Shown piece after piece: positions 12,233-24,227 of a DNA stretch of 64,000 nucleotides. The translations under genes and the position numbers were made by a program. The number at the start of each line of letters is the position of its first letter. The first letter of the stretch is position 1. This stretch comes from Pegoplata infirma (taxonomy: Eukaryota > Arthropoda > Insecta > Diptera > Anthomyiidae). The DNA lies in contig OY992536.1 in assembly GCA_963921195.1 (NCBI GenBank), positions 321,115,038-321,179,037 on the forward strand, written 5' to 3'. Below the pieces are notes generated by a model that had not been told where the DNA came from, did no database searches, and was given only the letters and a program-made list of their open reading frames with translations.

Positions 12233-15200
12233 CATAGCTGTATTATTGATTTTTTTTATTTGGATTTTTTGAAAATAAATAAAATACTTTGATATTTTAG
12301 TTGGCTATCAAAAAATAAAATGTTTTGTTATTTTATTTATTTTGGTTTGAATAAAATAAAATTTTATTTTATTCAAATTCATAAAAATGAAATAATATTT
12401 CTTTCCAAAAAAATCAAATAATTTTTTCTGATTGCTTATTCAAACAAACAAAATAGATTTTTTCAAAATAATCAACAAAAATTTGTGATTTTTTTTGGTT
12501 ATTCACAAAAATTCAAATGAATAACGTATTATTTAAACAAAAAAAAGAAATATTCTTGAAAATTTTGTGTTTGAAAAATAATTTTGTTTTTATTTATTTT
12601 GCATTTTATTATACAGTAAAACACACAATTATTCTTACAAACCACTATTGTTTTATTTTTAGCTTGTTATTAAAGGTTTTCTTTACTAAAACATTAGGCT
12701 TGTTTTTTTCAGACCGGATTAAGATTGGGATTTACTTTATTTATTGTAAAAATGTGTCAAATCAAGTCCAGAATTTTTTTTATATTTTTTTTCTAAATCT
12801 ACATACAATTAGTAAATACATATAAACAGGTAAGAAAATAAGCGGTGTCCATAATGTAAAATGGTATAAATAAATCCAATTTAATCCTAGGATTTAACTA
12901 AATTTAGTTTTTATACTTCAAATTTTTACCTTAGCTTAATTATGTTTTTATTTTATTATTGATAATAGGATGTAGATTCAGAAAAAAATTAAAAAAAAAA
13001 ATTTTGGCCAGATTTGAACCTTTTTAAAGTAAAATAAAGTTATTCCAATATTGATTTAATGCAAAAAACAAGGCTATTAATTAGAATATTTTTTTAATTT
13101 TTTCGCAAATTGATTTTTAATGTTTAAAAAATACTGTTAAAACGTTTTGCTATTGAAAATGCACTACTTGAATAAACTTTTCGATATTTTTTTAAAACAA
13201 TAGACAGTCCTGAAAGGATGTATATTCACTAGGGTGATTAGATCGGTTTTATGTGGCTTGCAACTTCCGAATTTTTAAAAACTTACCTATTTGAAAACCG
13301 GTTAGACCGGTTGGTTTACTGTCGAACCCCGGTTTTTATAAATCAACCTTTAAAAGCAGTTAAACTCGATTTTTTTAGTGTAAATGTGTTAAAAAAAATC
13401 CCAAATGAATGAATACCAAGTAAAAAAAAATAATTTCGCCTTGGCTGAATCCATAAATTTGAGTGCAAATCATTTCTGGATGTGGCAAATCTTTACATAT
13501 AAAAAAAAATAAGCAAAAATTTTTAATGAACATTTTTGTAGACTATCAAAATTTTATTTTAAGTAATTTTTTAATGTTTGCCAGTTATTTTTTTTTAATA
13601 AAAAATGTTTGCAGTAAAAAATATTCCATTGAAGTTTGAATATTTTTTAAATGCTTTTTATAAAATTTCAATTGTATTTAAAAAATTTCGGTTTGTATTT
13701 CAAAATTTCCATTGGTTTTTTAAATTTTTCTTTTGTTTTTCAAAAATTTCTATGCTTTTCAAAAATTCCTTTTGTTTTCAAAATTTTTCATTGATATTCC
13801 AAATTTTCTAAACGCTTTTAAGAAATTTTCAATTTTATATCAGAAATTTTCATTTGCATTACAATTTGTAGAAATGAAAACCTCTAAAATACAATTGGTA
13901 ATTTTTGAAACGTAAATGAATTTCCGAAACATAAATGAAAATTTTTGAAATACATATAAATAAAATTGAACATTTCTAAAACGTATTTAAAAATTTCTGA
14001 AATATAATTGCAAATTTCTTAAATACAAATTGTATTTTCTGAAGTAATATTGGAAATGGTGATATAAAGTACCAATTTTTTCGAAACACCGACAAATCTC
14101 TGCTTTATATTGGCCGTAATAAATAGTTTTTGCCTTATTTTGCAAAAAACCGAAAAAACGGGTTCATTCGGTTTTTTGTCAGTTTAAAAAAACGCTGATT
14201 TTCGAACTATTCGAAAACCGGGTTTTAAAATTTCGTAAGGGTCTTTAGATTAAAGATATCGTCACCCAAAACTTTGTTTTTTTATATCTTCGAACTATAT
14301 TCAATAAATGCCAACTCGAAAAAGCTTACTGTTCAGGAGAGCTAAAAAACTAGTTATTTCGCATATTATTGCAAAAATAAACAATGTACCTTCCACAAGA
14401 TGGTTTAAATATTCTAAACAATTTTTACCTATGCAAAAATTTTCATATTTTGCACTTGTTCGCGTATTTTTCAGAGATGGCATTTATTACTATATCAAAA
14501 AACAAACATTTTTTTAGAGTTGGCATATTTTGTCGGAAAATAAAAATACATTTTTTTTTGAAAAATTTAAAATTTTTTTTTTTTTTTGGTTTTTGCTATC
14601 CTTAGTACGGTAATTGCAAAAACTGAACAAAAAATTAAAAATCTTTGCATATTTTTAAAAGTTACTAGCTCCGAAAGCCTTTTAATCTCAGGGTGGTCAA
14701 CTTTGGCACTCTGTAACTCACGCTGTATTGCTATAGGGTCACTCCAAACTAGCTAGTTTGAAAGCTTATATCATTGACTTTATTTGCCCCATTCATTATG
14801 TTTCAATCTGATACATAGTTTGAAAGTTACATAAATATAAGCAATTTTTTTTGCAAACACTATTTACCGAGAACCAGTCATTAGATATCAAAATCTTTAC
14901 AAGATTCGTATTTAGCATGGCAAATGCAATAAGATATGTGGTCTAATTTTTTTTTAAAAAATTTTTTTGAAAAATTTTTGGAAATTTACAATGGGAGTTG
15001 GCATTTATTTCCACCAAAAAAATATGTACTTTGAGTTAGCAGAATAACAAAAATGGATGTAAAACGACAACAAATTATTTTTTTCCTCTGAAATTTTTAT
15101 GGCAGATAGGTATTACATAGGGGAACTATTTGCCATCGGAAACTCATTTCCGCCAAATTTGAGTTGGCATATTTTGAATATAGGTTCACGATATGTAAGT

Positions 15201-16075
15201 GAATTAAGAAAAAAATTTGTATATAATAATTATCAGATATCATTCCATTTCGCAAGAACTTCTTCTGACATAGAAATATTTTATTTAATTTTGCATTTGT
15301 TCAGATGTTGAAATATGATTCGATTTGGCCCATTTTCGTACATAACCAGCCTCAGACCATAAGACATATTTCTGACAAATTTCCGCAGTCTAGCTCTTTT
15401 AGTTGGAACTGCATCATGTCTTCCACAAACAAACGGACGGACATCTGTAGAATGTGTTACAATCTATCTCTAATCAATAACATATTGTATAGTCTGTTAG
15501 ATGGATATTTCGATTCATTACACATGGAATGACAAAGTGAGTATAGTCCTTTTAAACCAACCTCTAAAAATCGCCTTTTTTCAGATTTTTATACTTTTGT
15601 TAAAAAAATAAAAGTTTTTATATCTGCACTTGGAATTTCCTAAATTACAACTTAACTTTTCTGAATTTCAATGGACTTTATTAAATTACAATTTATAAGA
15701 ACCTGACATCAAAACAAAACTGTGTTGTAAGAATAATTTTGTGTTTCTCTGTACAAAATAAATGAAATAGATTTTTTTCAAACACAAAATTTTCAAGAAT
15801 ATTTATTTTTTGTTGTTTGAATAATACGTTATTTATTTGAGTTTTTGTGAATAACCAAAAAAAATCACAAATTTTTGTTGATTATTTTGAAAAATTATAT
15901 TTTGTTTGTTTGAATAAAAAAAATCAGAAAAAATTATTCGATTTTTCGTTATTCAAATAAAATCAAAATAAATATTATTCATTTTCAAATATTTAAATAA
16001 TCTGTTATTTGATTATTTTTGAAAAAATATTGTTATTTATTCATTTCGTTATTTCAATCATAACATACAGCTATG
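12233..16075. mobile_element. 3.8-kb TIR element with perfect 8-bp duplication, inside F3
   Basis: Ends CATAGCTGTAT and ATACAGCTATG, flanked by GTCATAGA at 12225-12232 and 16076-16083; F3 closes exactly when one duplication is removed. Long inner arms pair (about 12300-12660 with 15735-16065, for example ATTCTTGAAAATTTTGTGTT). The 8-bp duplication suggests hAT or a relative. The middle holds a degenerate minisatellite (13600-14050), an element rich in AAACCGG motifs (about 13237-14250) and a DINE-like tail (15425-15550). No intact transposase. Confidence 0.8.
13600..14050. repeat. Degenerate ~30-bp minisatellite that flips orientation
   Basis: Units of the type TTTCAAAAATTTC, about 28-32 bases apart, run from 13640 to about 13860; from about 13890 the same text runs as the reverse complement (GAAATTTTTGAAA). 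Overlapping phenylalanine-rich frames here are repeat artefacts. Confidence 0.6.
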
Positions 16076-17360
16076 GTCATAGAGGGGTCATTTATAAGAC
16101 TAACCCCATTAATTTTTATGTCTTAACATTTCTTTAGAACAATCTAATACCCTATCTCCAATTTTTAAGGGGGCTCCCACACAAAACGATTTTTTTTTTT
16201 AAATTTGCTCCAACCGCTCTAACTGCCCTAATAGTGCCCTTAGAGCAACAAAATGTATGACCGACCCAGAATATTTTTTTAGTCCAAACATTTTCTCTGA
16301 ACACACCTACCATCTATCTCTAATTGTTAAGGCGATCCCCATACAATTTTTTTTTTTGTAAATTTGTTTTATTTAATTATCATACATTTTGTTGCTCTAA
16401 GGGCACTATTGGGGCAGTTAGAGCGGTTGGAACAAATTTTAAAAAATATCGTTTTGTGTGGGAGCCCCCTTATAAATCGGAGATAGGGTATTAGTTTGTT
16501 CCAAAGAAATGTTAAGATGTGAAAATTAATGGGGGCCGGTCTTATAAATGACCCCTCTATGACGCACAATTACAATAAAATTTTTTACAAAAATTTTAAA
16601 AAAATAGTAATAATCGTTATTCCACGATGCCCCTGGGCAAAAAATTTGTAGAATCGATAGAAGTTTTACACAAAAAAAAAATTCAAAAAAATCGAAGAGT
16701 ACAAACATTTTCAAAAATGAGATTTAAATTTTAAAACTTAAAAATCGCATACTAGAGCGCTTTTAAGAATTGTTTGGGATTTTTTTAAAAAGTACGTAAA
16801 AAAACAAACATTTAAAACAAACAAAAAAATGGAAATTTGGACCATTATTGCAGAAGTTATGAGTAAAAGAAGTTTGAGTAAAGGAACAAACTACCAATTT
16901 TTAAAAATTCGATTACTTTGGAACGGGTCATCAAAAAAATCTGAAAATTTACCACGAAGGAGTTTTCGAAGGGTACTAAAAACTGTAAACAAATTGGGGA
17001 AATTTAAAAAAAAAACATTATTCAAAGTGTCCGATTTGACTATTATTGATCCATAATCGATTCTAAGACATTCTATGAATGTCCGTCTGTCCGTCCGTCT
17101 ATCCGTCCGTCTGTCCGTCCGTCTGTCTGTAGATAACACAATGCAGTCCAAAATAAAACAGCTAAACTCCTGAAGTTTGGCACAAATATGTCTCATGTTC
17201 ATAGGCAGGTTAAAAAAGTTCCCCCTTGAAGAACTCAACCAACCTCTGAAAAAATACACTTTTTTTTACATGGTTTTTTGTTTTTTTTGTAAATGAAACA
17301 TTTGGTATATTTATTGCGATGGGGAGGTGCTCTCAACGTCGCCCACTGACAGCCGAATTT

Positions 17361-18307
17361 AATACTCTCACTTGTTTTTTATTAAAAAAGAAACTTTATG
17401 AAACATTTCATTATATTAGGTAACATCTATATGATTTATTTTTCAGTGTACCTTTAGTCGATTTATCCAAATATATCCTTTGAGTGTAATCTCGTAATAT
17501 ACATAAAAATACTTTTTATGATTTTCCTGTATTTAATATTGTTTCATGCACTTTTATTTATGACTTGCCCAAAAATTGCAATTGCAGCATCATAGGAAAT
17601 GTTAATAATACAAATGTACATGACGTTGTAAATTTTTATAATACTTATTCATATTTTAATATTTCTTTGAAAAAACAAGTTCTTATTGGGTTAACGCACC
17701 ATTTGGCCAACTTGATGAAAAAAATTTTTATAATATCATAAATCATAAACGTGCTTCAGTAATATATTTACTCTAATATTTTCTGAGTTAAACATAGATT
17801 TCAACTGGTTGTGAGAAACAAGCATTTTTGCATATTTTAAAAGCTCGAACTGATTCTGCCGCTATCGGTATTACTTTTGTGATTTGTGTGGTTTTACTAT
17901 TGAAAATGAAATAAGTAAGGCAATAAAACGTGATAGGAAAATATTAGATATTTAAATTTAGTAAATACATGCTTTCCTCTATAATCATGGTAGTGCTTCG
18001 CTTTTCTCAAACATAAAATAAGAAATGTGAAAAATAACTGCTTGTAAAAATGTAGAAGAAATTTAAATTTTAATTTTGGATTGCCTTACCGGGTTGAAAA
18101 CACAGTTATAGTGTTATCATCAGTAGGATTTAAAATGTCTGTTTGTTTTTGTAAGAAGGTAAATGTTTTCATATATATGAACTTTTATTCCACAGTCTTG
18201 AACCGATTCACTGATTGTTGTTTGTCATATTCATACCATTAACAGCACAGGCTGGTTGTCACCTTAGACGTCACAGCCAGCACATTGTTAGAATATTCTT
18301 ACGTCCA
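17361..18307. other. AT-rich sequence, no gene seen
   Basis: No coding frame or repeat border apart from the 18085-18185 block related to 6216-6325. Confidence 0.5.
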
Positions 18308-18628
18308 CACTGAAAGAATTATTGTTCATTACATCTATGAACAAATTTCATAAAACCAAATTCATAGAATCTATGAAACAATTCATTTGCTGAATGAATA
18401 TTCATTAGTATTCTGAAATATTTCATAGAATTTTATTCATAGATTTTATTAAATTCATAGAAAAAATTCATAGAATTAATGAATGTCATTCATTGAAGAA
18501 AATGCCATCAATATGCCATTTATTTTTTTAAATAATTAAAATAATGTTACAATAATTAAAACAGTTGAATAAAATTATTAAACAAATTAAAAAAAAATAA
18601 AAAAAACATTAAAAAAAAAATTTTCATT

Positions 18629-18712
18629 GCTGCCCTCACCGGGGCTCGAACCCAAGACCTACCGGCTGAAGTGGTAATTGTCGACGCCTTAGCTATCAGC
18701 GCCACCAAAGAA
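18629..18712 (-). other. tRNA-like pol III unit (left arm)
   Basis: Read leftward it has TAGCTAAGGCG, a full match to the pol III A box, and GGTTCGAGCCC, a full B box, at tRNA spacing with a GGGTTCGAGCCCCGG T-arm stem. A run of T follows downstream, as a pol III terminator would. The anticodon arm is imperfect and I cannot assign an amino acid, so I call it tRNA-derived rather than a functional tRNA. Confidence 0.6.
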
Positions 18713-18899
18713 GAAAAATCTCGCCAACTAACGCATGGTTTTATAACGCTTCATTTTTGTAAATACACAAAATATTTGTTTTCTACAAACACACACACAG
18801 CTTTTGGCAGAGCATTGTGACAGAGCAAAGACACAAACTCAATATGTTAGTAGAATATTATTCAAATTTGATTTTAAGTGTTGTTACTTGTTTATATAA

Positions 18900-18970
18900 T
18901 TTAGCTAAGTGGCTAGAGACTAAGCTTCACGAACAAGAGGTTCTATGTTCGAATCTCGGTGAGGATAAGT
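18900..18970 (+). other. tRNA-like pol III unit (right arm)
   Basis: TAGCTAAGTGG matches the A box and GTTCGAATC the B box, in the same relative order as the left unit but on the plus strand, so the two units diverge from the element centre. It ends with GGTGAGG, as the left unit does. Cloverleaf pairing is incomplete. Confidence 0.55.
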
Positions 18971-19260
18971 TAAAAAAAAATATAAATTTCTAAAAATAGA
19001 AAATTTTAAATAAATAAAATAATAAAAATAAATTAAAATAAAATAAAAAAAAAATAAAATTGAAATAATAAAATAAATAAAAATAGAATTGAATAATAAT
19101 TTTTTTTTTTCCATAGCCTATGAACTTTTTCATAGGTTTCTGGTTTCTATGAATTTGATTCATAGATTCTATGAAGGGCATCATTGGCTCACTTCTAATG
19201 ATTTTTTTCATAGAATCAATGTACGTTTTCATAGCAGTAATGAACAAAATTCTTTCAGTG

Positions 19261-20210
19261 CAAATTCATAAAAAATAAAAGCGTTTAATAACAGGTTTAT
19301 AAATCAAATTTCCATACAAAATTTGTTTTATAAACCTCTTATTATCCTCTTTTAACTTTTATGAATTTTAAGGTTAATCTTTTAAACTTCTTTGCCAAAT
19401 TTTATAATGTAACAAAAAGTAACACAAATTTCTTTAAATTACCAATATTTTTACTAATTCCTAGTAGAATAGCTAATTTTGCTAATTCCTAGTAGAAATG
19501 TTAATTCCTAGTAGAATAGCTAAGTCGGCATTATTGAAAAATTTATAAAACCTTGTCTTTCAAGTATTTGGCAAAAAAGTAAAATTTTTATATTAAGCGC
19601 TAAAACATGCTTAAAGTGTAAATGCCTTATTATATTTTCTTTTTTTTATAAACACGAACAAATTTTTGTCGCTTGACAAATTTATATAAAATAGATTTAT
19701 TACACCAGTCGCATTACAATTTAATGTCTTCTATAGACTAGGAGCCTTGTGATTTTTTTTTTTTCATTTTCTTATGCCTTTTCTATTCTATACTCTACGT
19801 TGCTCTTTTAAAAAAGAAAAATGCATTCTTAACAATTTATTATGTTTAAATATTAAAATGTTTAAATTTGAAAATGCTTCTTAGTTTTGAATTTCATTTT
19901 CTTATCGCTCGCGTGTAAACTTAATGCACATTTGTATTATTAAAGGTGCACTCAAATGTAAATGCAAATGTGCATTATTAAGATTTGTTAAAAGTTTTAT
20001 ATTATACGTACAGAGAAAAAAAAAGCACACATTCATAAATGTGCTATAGCAGTATGTACCATTTTCGGGCTGACTGAATGAATAAACGACTTAATGGCCA
20101 AAATAGCAATAGGGTGGAACAAATTTTCATTTTTTTTTTATTTAAAATATTTTTGTGACCAAAGTTTTTAAAACTTCTTCAACAGTTTTTAAGACCTGGA
20201 GAACGACAAA
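19261..20210. other. AT-rich sequence with a short triple repeat
   Basis: TTCCTAGTAGAATAGCTAA-type text occurs three times at about 19458-19523. A hairpin pair of GCACATTTG/CAAATGTGC motifs lies at 19925-19980. No gene. The last 60 bases belong to a DINE-like fragment into which F3 copy 2 is inserted. Confidence 0.5.
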
Positions 20211-21810
20211 TATATGGGGCATTCCATGTGAAATCGGACACTTTGAAAAACTTTTTTTTTAGATTTTCCCAATTTGTTTACAGTTTTTAGTACCCTTCGA
20301 AAACTCCTTCTTGGTAAATTTTCAGATTTTTTTATAACCCGTTCAAAAGATATCGAATTTTTAAAAATTGGTAGTTTGTTCCTTTACTCAAACTTCTTTT
20401 AATCATAACTTCTTCAATAATGGTCCAAATTTCAATTTTTTTTTCTTCAAAATTTTTGTTTTTCTCATTTTTGAAAATGTTTGTACTCTTCGATTTTTTT
20501 GAAATTTTTTTGTGTAAAACTTCTATCAATTCTACAAATTTTTTGCCCAGGAAGATCGTGGGATAACGATTATTACTATTTTTTTAAAAAAATTTATTGT
20601 AATTTTCCAAGAGGGGTCTTTTATAAGACCGACCCCCATTAATTTTTACGTCTTAACATTTCTTTGGAACAAACTAATACCCTATCTCCAATTTCTAAGG
20701 GGGCTCCCATACAAAACGACATTTTTTTGAAATTTATTCCAACCGCTCTAACTGCCCTAATAGTGCCCTTAGAGCAACAAAATGTATGACGGACCCACAA
20801 TATTTTTTTATTTCAAACATTTTCTCTGAACACACCTACCCTCTATCTTTAACTGTTAAGGCGGTCCCCATACAATTTTTTTTATTTTTTGTAAATTTGT
20901 TTTATTTAATCAGCTTCTACCGGTCCAATGGTGCGTCCGAGAGGGGTCATTACTGAGACCGACCCCCATTTATTTTTACCCTACAACATTTTTTCAAAAC
21001 ATACCTACGCCCTATCTCCACTCCCTAAGTAGGCTCCCATACAAAATTACATTTTTATAAAATTTGTCTCAGTAATGACCCCTCTCGGACGCACCATTGG
21101 ACCGGTAGAAGCTGATAAAATAAAACAAATTTACAAAAAATAAAAAAAAAAATGTATGTGGACCGCCTTAACAGTTAAAGATAGAGGGTAGGTGAGTTCA
21201 GAGAAAATGTTTGGACTAAAAAAATATTGTGGGTCGGTCATACATTTTGTTGCTCTAAGTAAGAGCACTATTAGGGCAGTTAGAGCGGTTGGAACAAATT
21301 TCAAAAAATGTCGTTTTGTGTGGGAGCCCCCTTAGAAATTGGATATAGGGTATTAGTTTGTTCCAAAGAAATGTTAAGACGTAAAAATTAATGGGGGTCG
21401 GTCTTATAAAGGACCCCTCTATGACGCACCATTGGATCAGTAGAAATGATTTTAAGATAGGAAAATTACAATAAAATTTTTTAAAAAAATTTTAAAAAAT
21501 AGTAATAATCGTTATCCCACAATCTTCCTGTAGTGCGATTCAGTAACTTTTTTAACGATATTATCGATATCGTTACTTAACGAGAATTGTCGGTTGTTTT
21601 AACGAAAAAGTGATTCTATATTATTTTCCTAAAGATTTTTTTCGGTTGATTGTTTTGTTAAATACTACCGACAAATTTCGGTAGAAACCAAAAAATGTCA
21701 AAAATTAAATATTGAAAATTGTAATAACAAATTTACAAAATAAAACAAAAATGAACATCATTGTAAGTTTTTTGTAAAATAGTTGAGATTGCAAAAATTA
21801 AATTGTACTA

Positions 21811-23221
21811 ATGTATTTGCAAAAAAAAGATCGTGGTGCTCGCGCCACACTAAGCCATTTGGCTGAAGGTAAACTAGCTGCATACATGGAAAAAAAGAGC
21901 CGAAAAAAAGGTGCGAAATAGCGGAAGAACTTAATAGCCACCAAGACAATGGCCAGTTGTAAGTATTGTGTTTTTATTGGTTTGTGTTTTTATTTTGCAT
22001 ATAAAATATTTAATCATTCATTATAAAATTTCAGGTATGGAGAGGTCTTAAGTTCACAGTCACTACAAAGCTAAAAACACCTCGACGAAAAAGGAGCGCG
22101 GCGGAAAATCAGGAGTTATCAATGTTTCACTAACTGAATTCATGATATAAGTGGTGAACTTATTGTTAGTTGGATTGGATTACATGGCAAGAAATAGTGG
22201 TTGCCCGACAGTATGGTAAGATTTTAAATCAAAAATGTCTTTGAAACTGCGACTTTTTGTATAGAAAAAATTTTCCAGAATCTGAGACTTTTTGTATAGA
22301 AAAATTTTTCCAGAATCTGAGACTTTTTCTATAGAAAAAATTTTTCAGAAAAATTTTTCTATAGAAAAAATGTCTTAGAATCGGGGATTTTTCTATAAAA
22401 AAATGTCTTAGAATCTGAGACTTTTTCTATAGAAAAAATGTCTCAGAATCTGAGTTTTTTCTATAGAACAAATGTCTCAGAATCTGAGAGTTTTTTCTAT
22501 AGAACAAATGTCTCAGAATCTGAAACTTTTTCTATAGAAAAAATGTCTCAGAATCTGAAAAAAATGTCTCAGAATCTGAGATTTTTTCTATAGAAATAAA
22601 GACTTTGGATCTGAGACTTTTTCTCTAGAAAAAATGTCTTAGAATCTGAGACTTTTTCTCTAGAAAAAATGTCAGAATCTGAGTCAGAATCTGAGACTTT
22701 TTCTACAGAAAAAATGTCTCAGAATCTGAGACTTTTTCTATAGAAAAAATGTCTCAGAATCTGAGACGTTTTCTAAAGAAGAAATGTCTCGGAATCTGAG
22801 ACTTTTTCTATAGAAAAAATGTCTCAGAATCTGAGACTTTTTCTATAGAAAAAATGTCTCAGAATCTGTAACTTTTATAGAAAAGTTTTGACAGAAATAG
22901 TCTTAGATTTTGAGATACTTTTTGTGTGGAAAAAGTCACAGATGCTGAGACATTTTTTCTATAGAAAAATTCTCAGATTCTGTGACATTTTTTTATAGAA
23001 AATTATCTCAACAATGCATTAGTATTTATGATATCTTATAAATCTATATTTTTTGCTTTTAGACCCTCTCAAATTCCCAGAAGGAACTATCAACAGCAAA
23101 CTCGTTAATAGCTGAAGGCTCGACAAAAATATCAGACGAATTAATATCCCAAGAGAAAATTGAAGATGCTGAATTGGAAATAAAAAATATGGTTGGATTT
23201 AATAACAATGGTTTTAATTAA
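21811..23221 (+). pseudogene. Broken Myb/SANT-like transposon gene with two apparent introns
   Basis: Exon 1 starts with ATG and reads ARATLSHLAEGKLAAYME before a stop at 21919; another frame continues CEIAEELNSHQ. A donor TT|GTAAGT (21959) and acceptor TTTCAG (22034) bound a 76-base intron. Exon 2 (22035-22215) reads VWRGLKFTVTTKLKTPRRKR, resembling the third helix of the Myb/SANT-like domain that accompanies PIF/Harbinger transposases and zeste-like proteins. A donor ATG|GTAAGA and acceptor GCTTTTAG|ACC bound a second intron (22216-23062) made of 35-bp satellite. Exon 3 ends at TAA 23221, with AATAAA soon after. Frameshifts and stops make it non-functional. The family assignment is by eye. 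Confidence 0.5.
22217..23010. repeat. 35-bp satellite array (copy within the Myb-like remnant)
   Basis: About 20 units of CTGAGACTTTTTCTATAG plus AAAAAATGTCTCAGAAT, 35 bases in all, some shortened. Same monomer as at 35796-36000, 37640-41240 and 45285-46300. Confidence 0.9.
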
Positions 23222-24227
23222 AATGTATTTAATAAATTTTTAATAAATAAACTAAAATATTGGGAAATTATTTGATTCTGCACACGACGAGCTACTATTA
23301 GCTATTATTAAATAAAAACTTTTTAAAACCCACCGATTGCATAAAACATGGATTTTAGACAAAAATCCTTTAGCACCACTTTCAGAATTTGATATTTACA
23401 GTGTAAAAAATGTAATTCTGTTATGTGGTGTAATATACTGGAACAATTTGCTGAAAACTTTTTGTGTACTTTGCAAATAATATTTAATACATTTTAAAAT
23501 TTATTCGAAGGCCATTTCAATAAAATTTGCCATTTTTTTACAATATCTTGTTTAAAAAGAAATAATATTTTATATTAACAACAGCTTTTTTTTTTGTCGT
23601 TAGCCTACCGATATTTTTCGAAAGTTAGCGATATTAAATAACGACAAAACTCGGTAAAATATATTATAGAATCACATTTAACGACAATTGTAGATAAGTA
23701 TCGATTTTTGACAATTTAACTACCGATTTTTGTCGTTAAAAAGTTAGTGAATTGCGCTACTGGGCAAAAAATTTGTAGAATTGATAGAAGTTTTTAACAA
23801 AAAAATTTCAAAAAAATCGAAGAGTACAAACATTTTCAAAAATGAGATTTAAATTTTAAAACTTAAAAATCGCATACTAGAGCGCTTTTAAGAATTTTTT
23901 GGGATTTTTTTTTTAGAAAGTACTTAAAAAAACAAAAATTTTTAAAAAAAAAAATTGAAATTTGGACCATTATTGAAGAAGTTATGATTAAAAGAAATTT
24001 GAGGAAAGGAACAAACTACCAATTTTTAAAATTTCGATATCTTATGAACGGGTCATCAAAAAAATTTGAAAATTTACCACGAAGGAGTTTTCGAAGGGTA
24101 CTAAAAACTGTAAACAAATTGGGAAAATCTAAAAAAGTTTTTCAAAGTGTCCGATTTCACATGGAATGCCCCATATATACCAAGCTTCAGCAGCTTCAGA
24201 ATTAAGCGCGGGTCTAATTCTATTTTG

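Larger units (their letters stand above)
11711..17038. mobile_element. F3 palindromic element, copy 1 (with nested insertion)
   Basis: Left end GGGGCATTCCATGTCAAAT; the right arm is its inverse (up to TCCGATTTGAC). Left arm 11711-12232 plus 16076-16375, right arm 16378-17038. Internal landmarks are TAGAGGGGTCATTTATAAGA, CAACCGCTCTAACTGCCC and GGGGGCTCCCACACAAAACG, found inverted on both sides of the centre near 16377. Split by the element 12233-16075. The outer arms keep an open frame (minus 11652-11903, plus 16829-17056) shared with other F3 copies. Confidence 0.8.
11628..17360 (+). mobile_element. DINE-like repeat split by an F3 palindrome
   Basis: The head (11628-11710) reads ACCCTTCAACCACGGTATGG, then CATTCCGTTTGTAACGC and ACCCCATAAAGTGTA. 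The tail (17039-17360) continues with TATTATTGATCC, a (TCCGTCTG)n microsatellite at 17082-17130 and the family text to about 17360. The two halves are separated at a TA by the F3 element 11711-17038. Confidence 0.7.
18308..19260. mobile_element. CACTGAAA-type TIR element carrying two tRNA-like units
   Basis: Ends CACTGAAAGAATT and its inverse AATTCTTTCAGTG (right end with one mismatch), flanked by CA. Near both ends the text alternates TTCATAGA/TGAATT motifs; two divergent tRNA-like units occupy the centre. The end motif resembles that of the 9.3-kb element 36000-45284 (CACTGAAAAAAATA). No protein coding. Confidence 0.75.
21533..23760. mobile_element. TIR element with a Myb-like gene remnant, inside F3 copy 2
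   Basis: Ends GTAGTGCGATTCAGTAAC and the inverse of GTAGCGCAATTCACTAAC, followed by AACGA on both sides. F3 text continues directly across it (ATCTTCC...TGGGCAAAA); the duplication is too short to fix. Subterminal motifs with CGGTAG/CTACCG repeat. It holds the broken gene 21811-23221 and a satellite-filled intron. A PIF/Harbinger origin is possible from the gene type but unproven. Confidence 0.7.
20213..24178. mobile_element. F3 palindromic element, copy 2
   Basis: Left end TATGGGGCATTCCATGTG, right end its exact inverse at 24160-24178. Arms about 0.84 kb, centre near 21055 (AATTACATTTTTATAAAATT). The flanks (ACGACAAATA and TATACCAAGCTTCAGC) together restore DINE-like F1 text, so it entered that repeat at a TA. 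The right arm is split by the element 21533-23760. Confidence 0.85.

Noticed and set aside
16891..17259. 122-residue minus-strand frame with TDRR repeats
   Set aside because: It crosses the F3 border and the TCCGTCTG microsatellite of a DINE-like repeat; the repeats in the protein are the microsatellite.
18629..18712. Functional tRNA gene
   Set aside because: A and B boxes are complete, but the anticodon arm and acceptor stem are imperfect and the unit lies in a transposon, so I list it only as tRNA-like.
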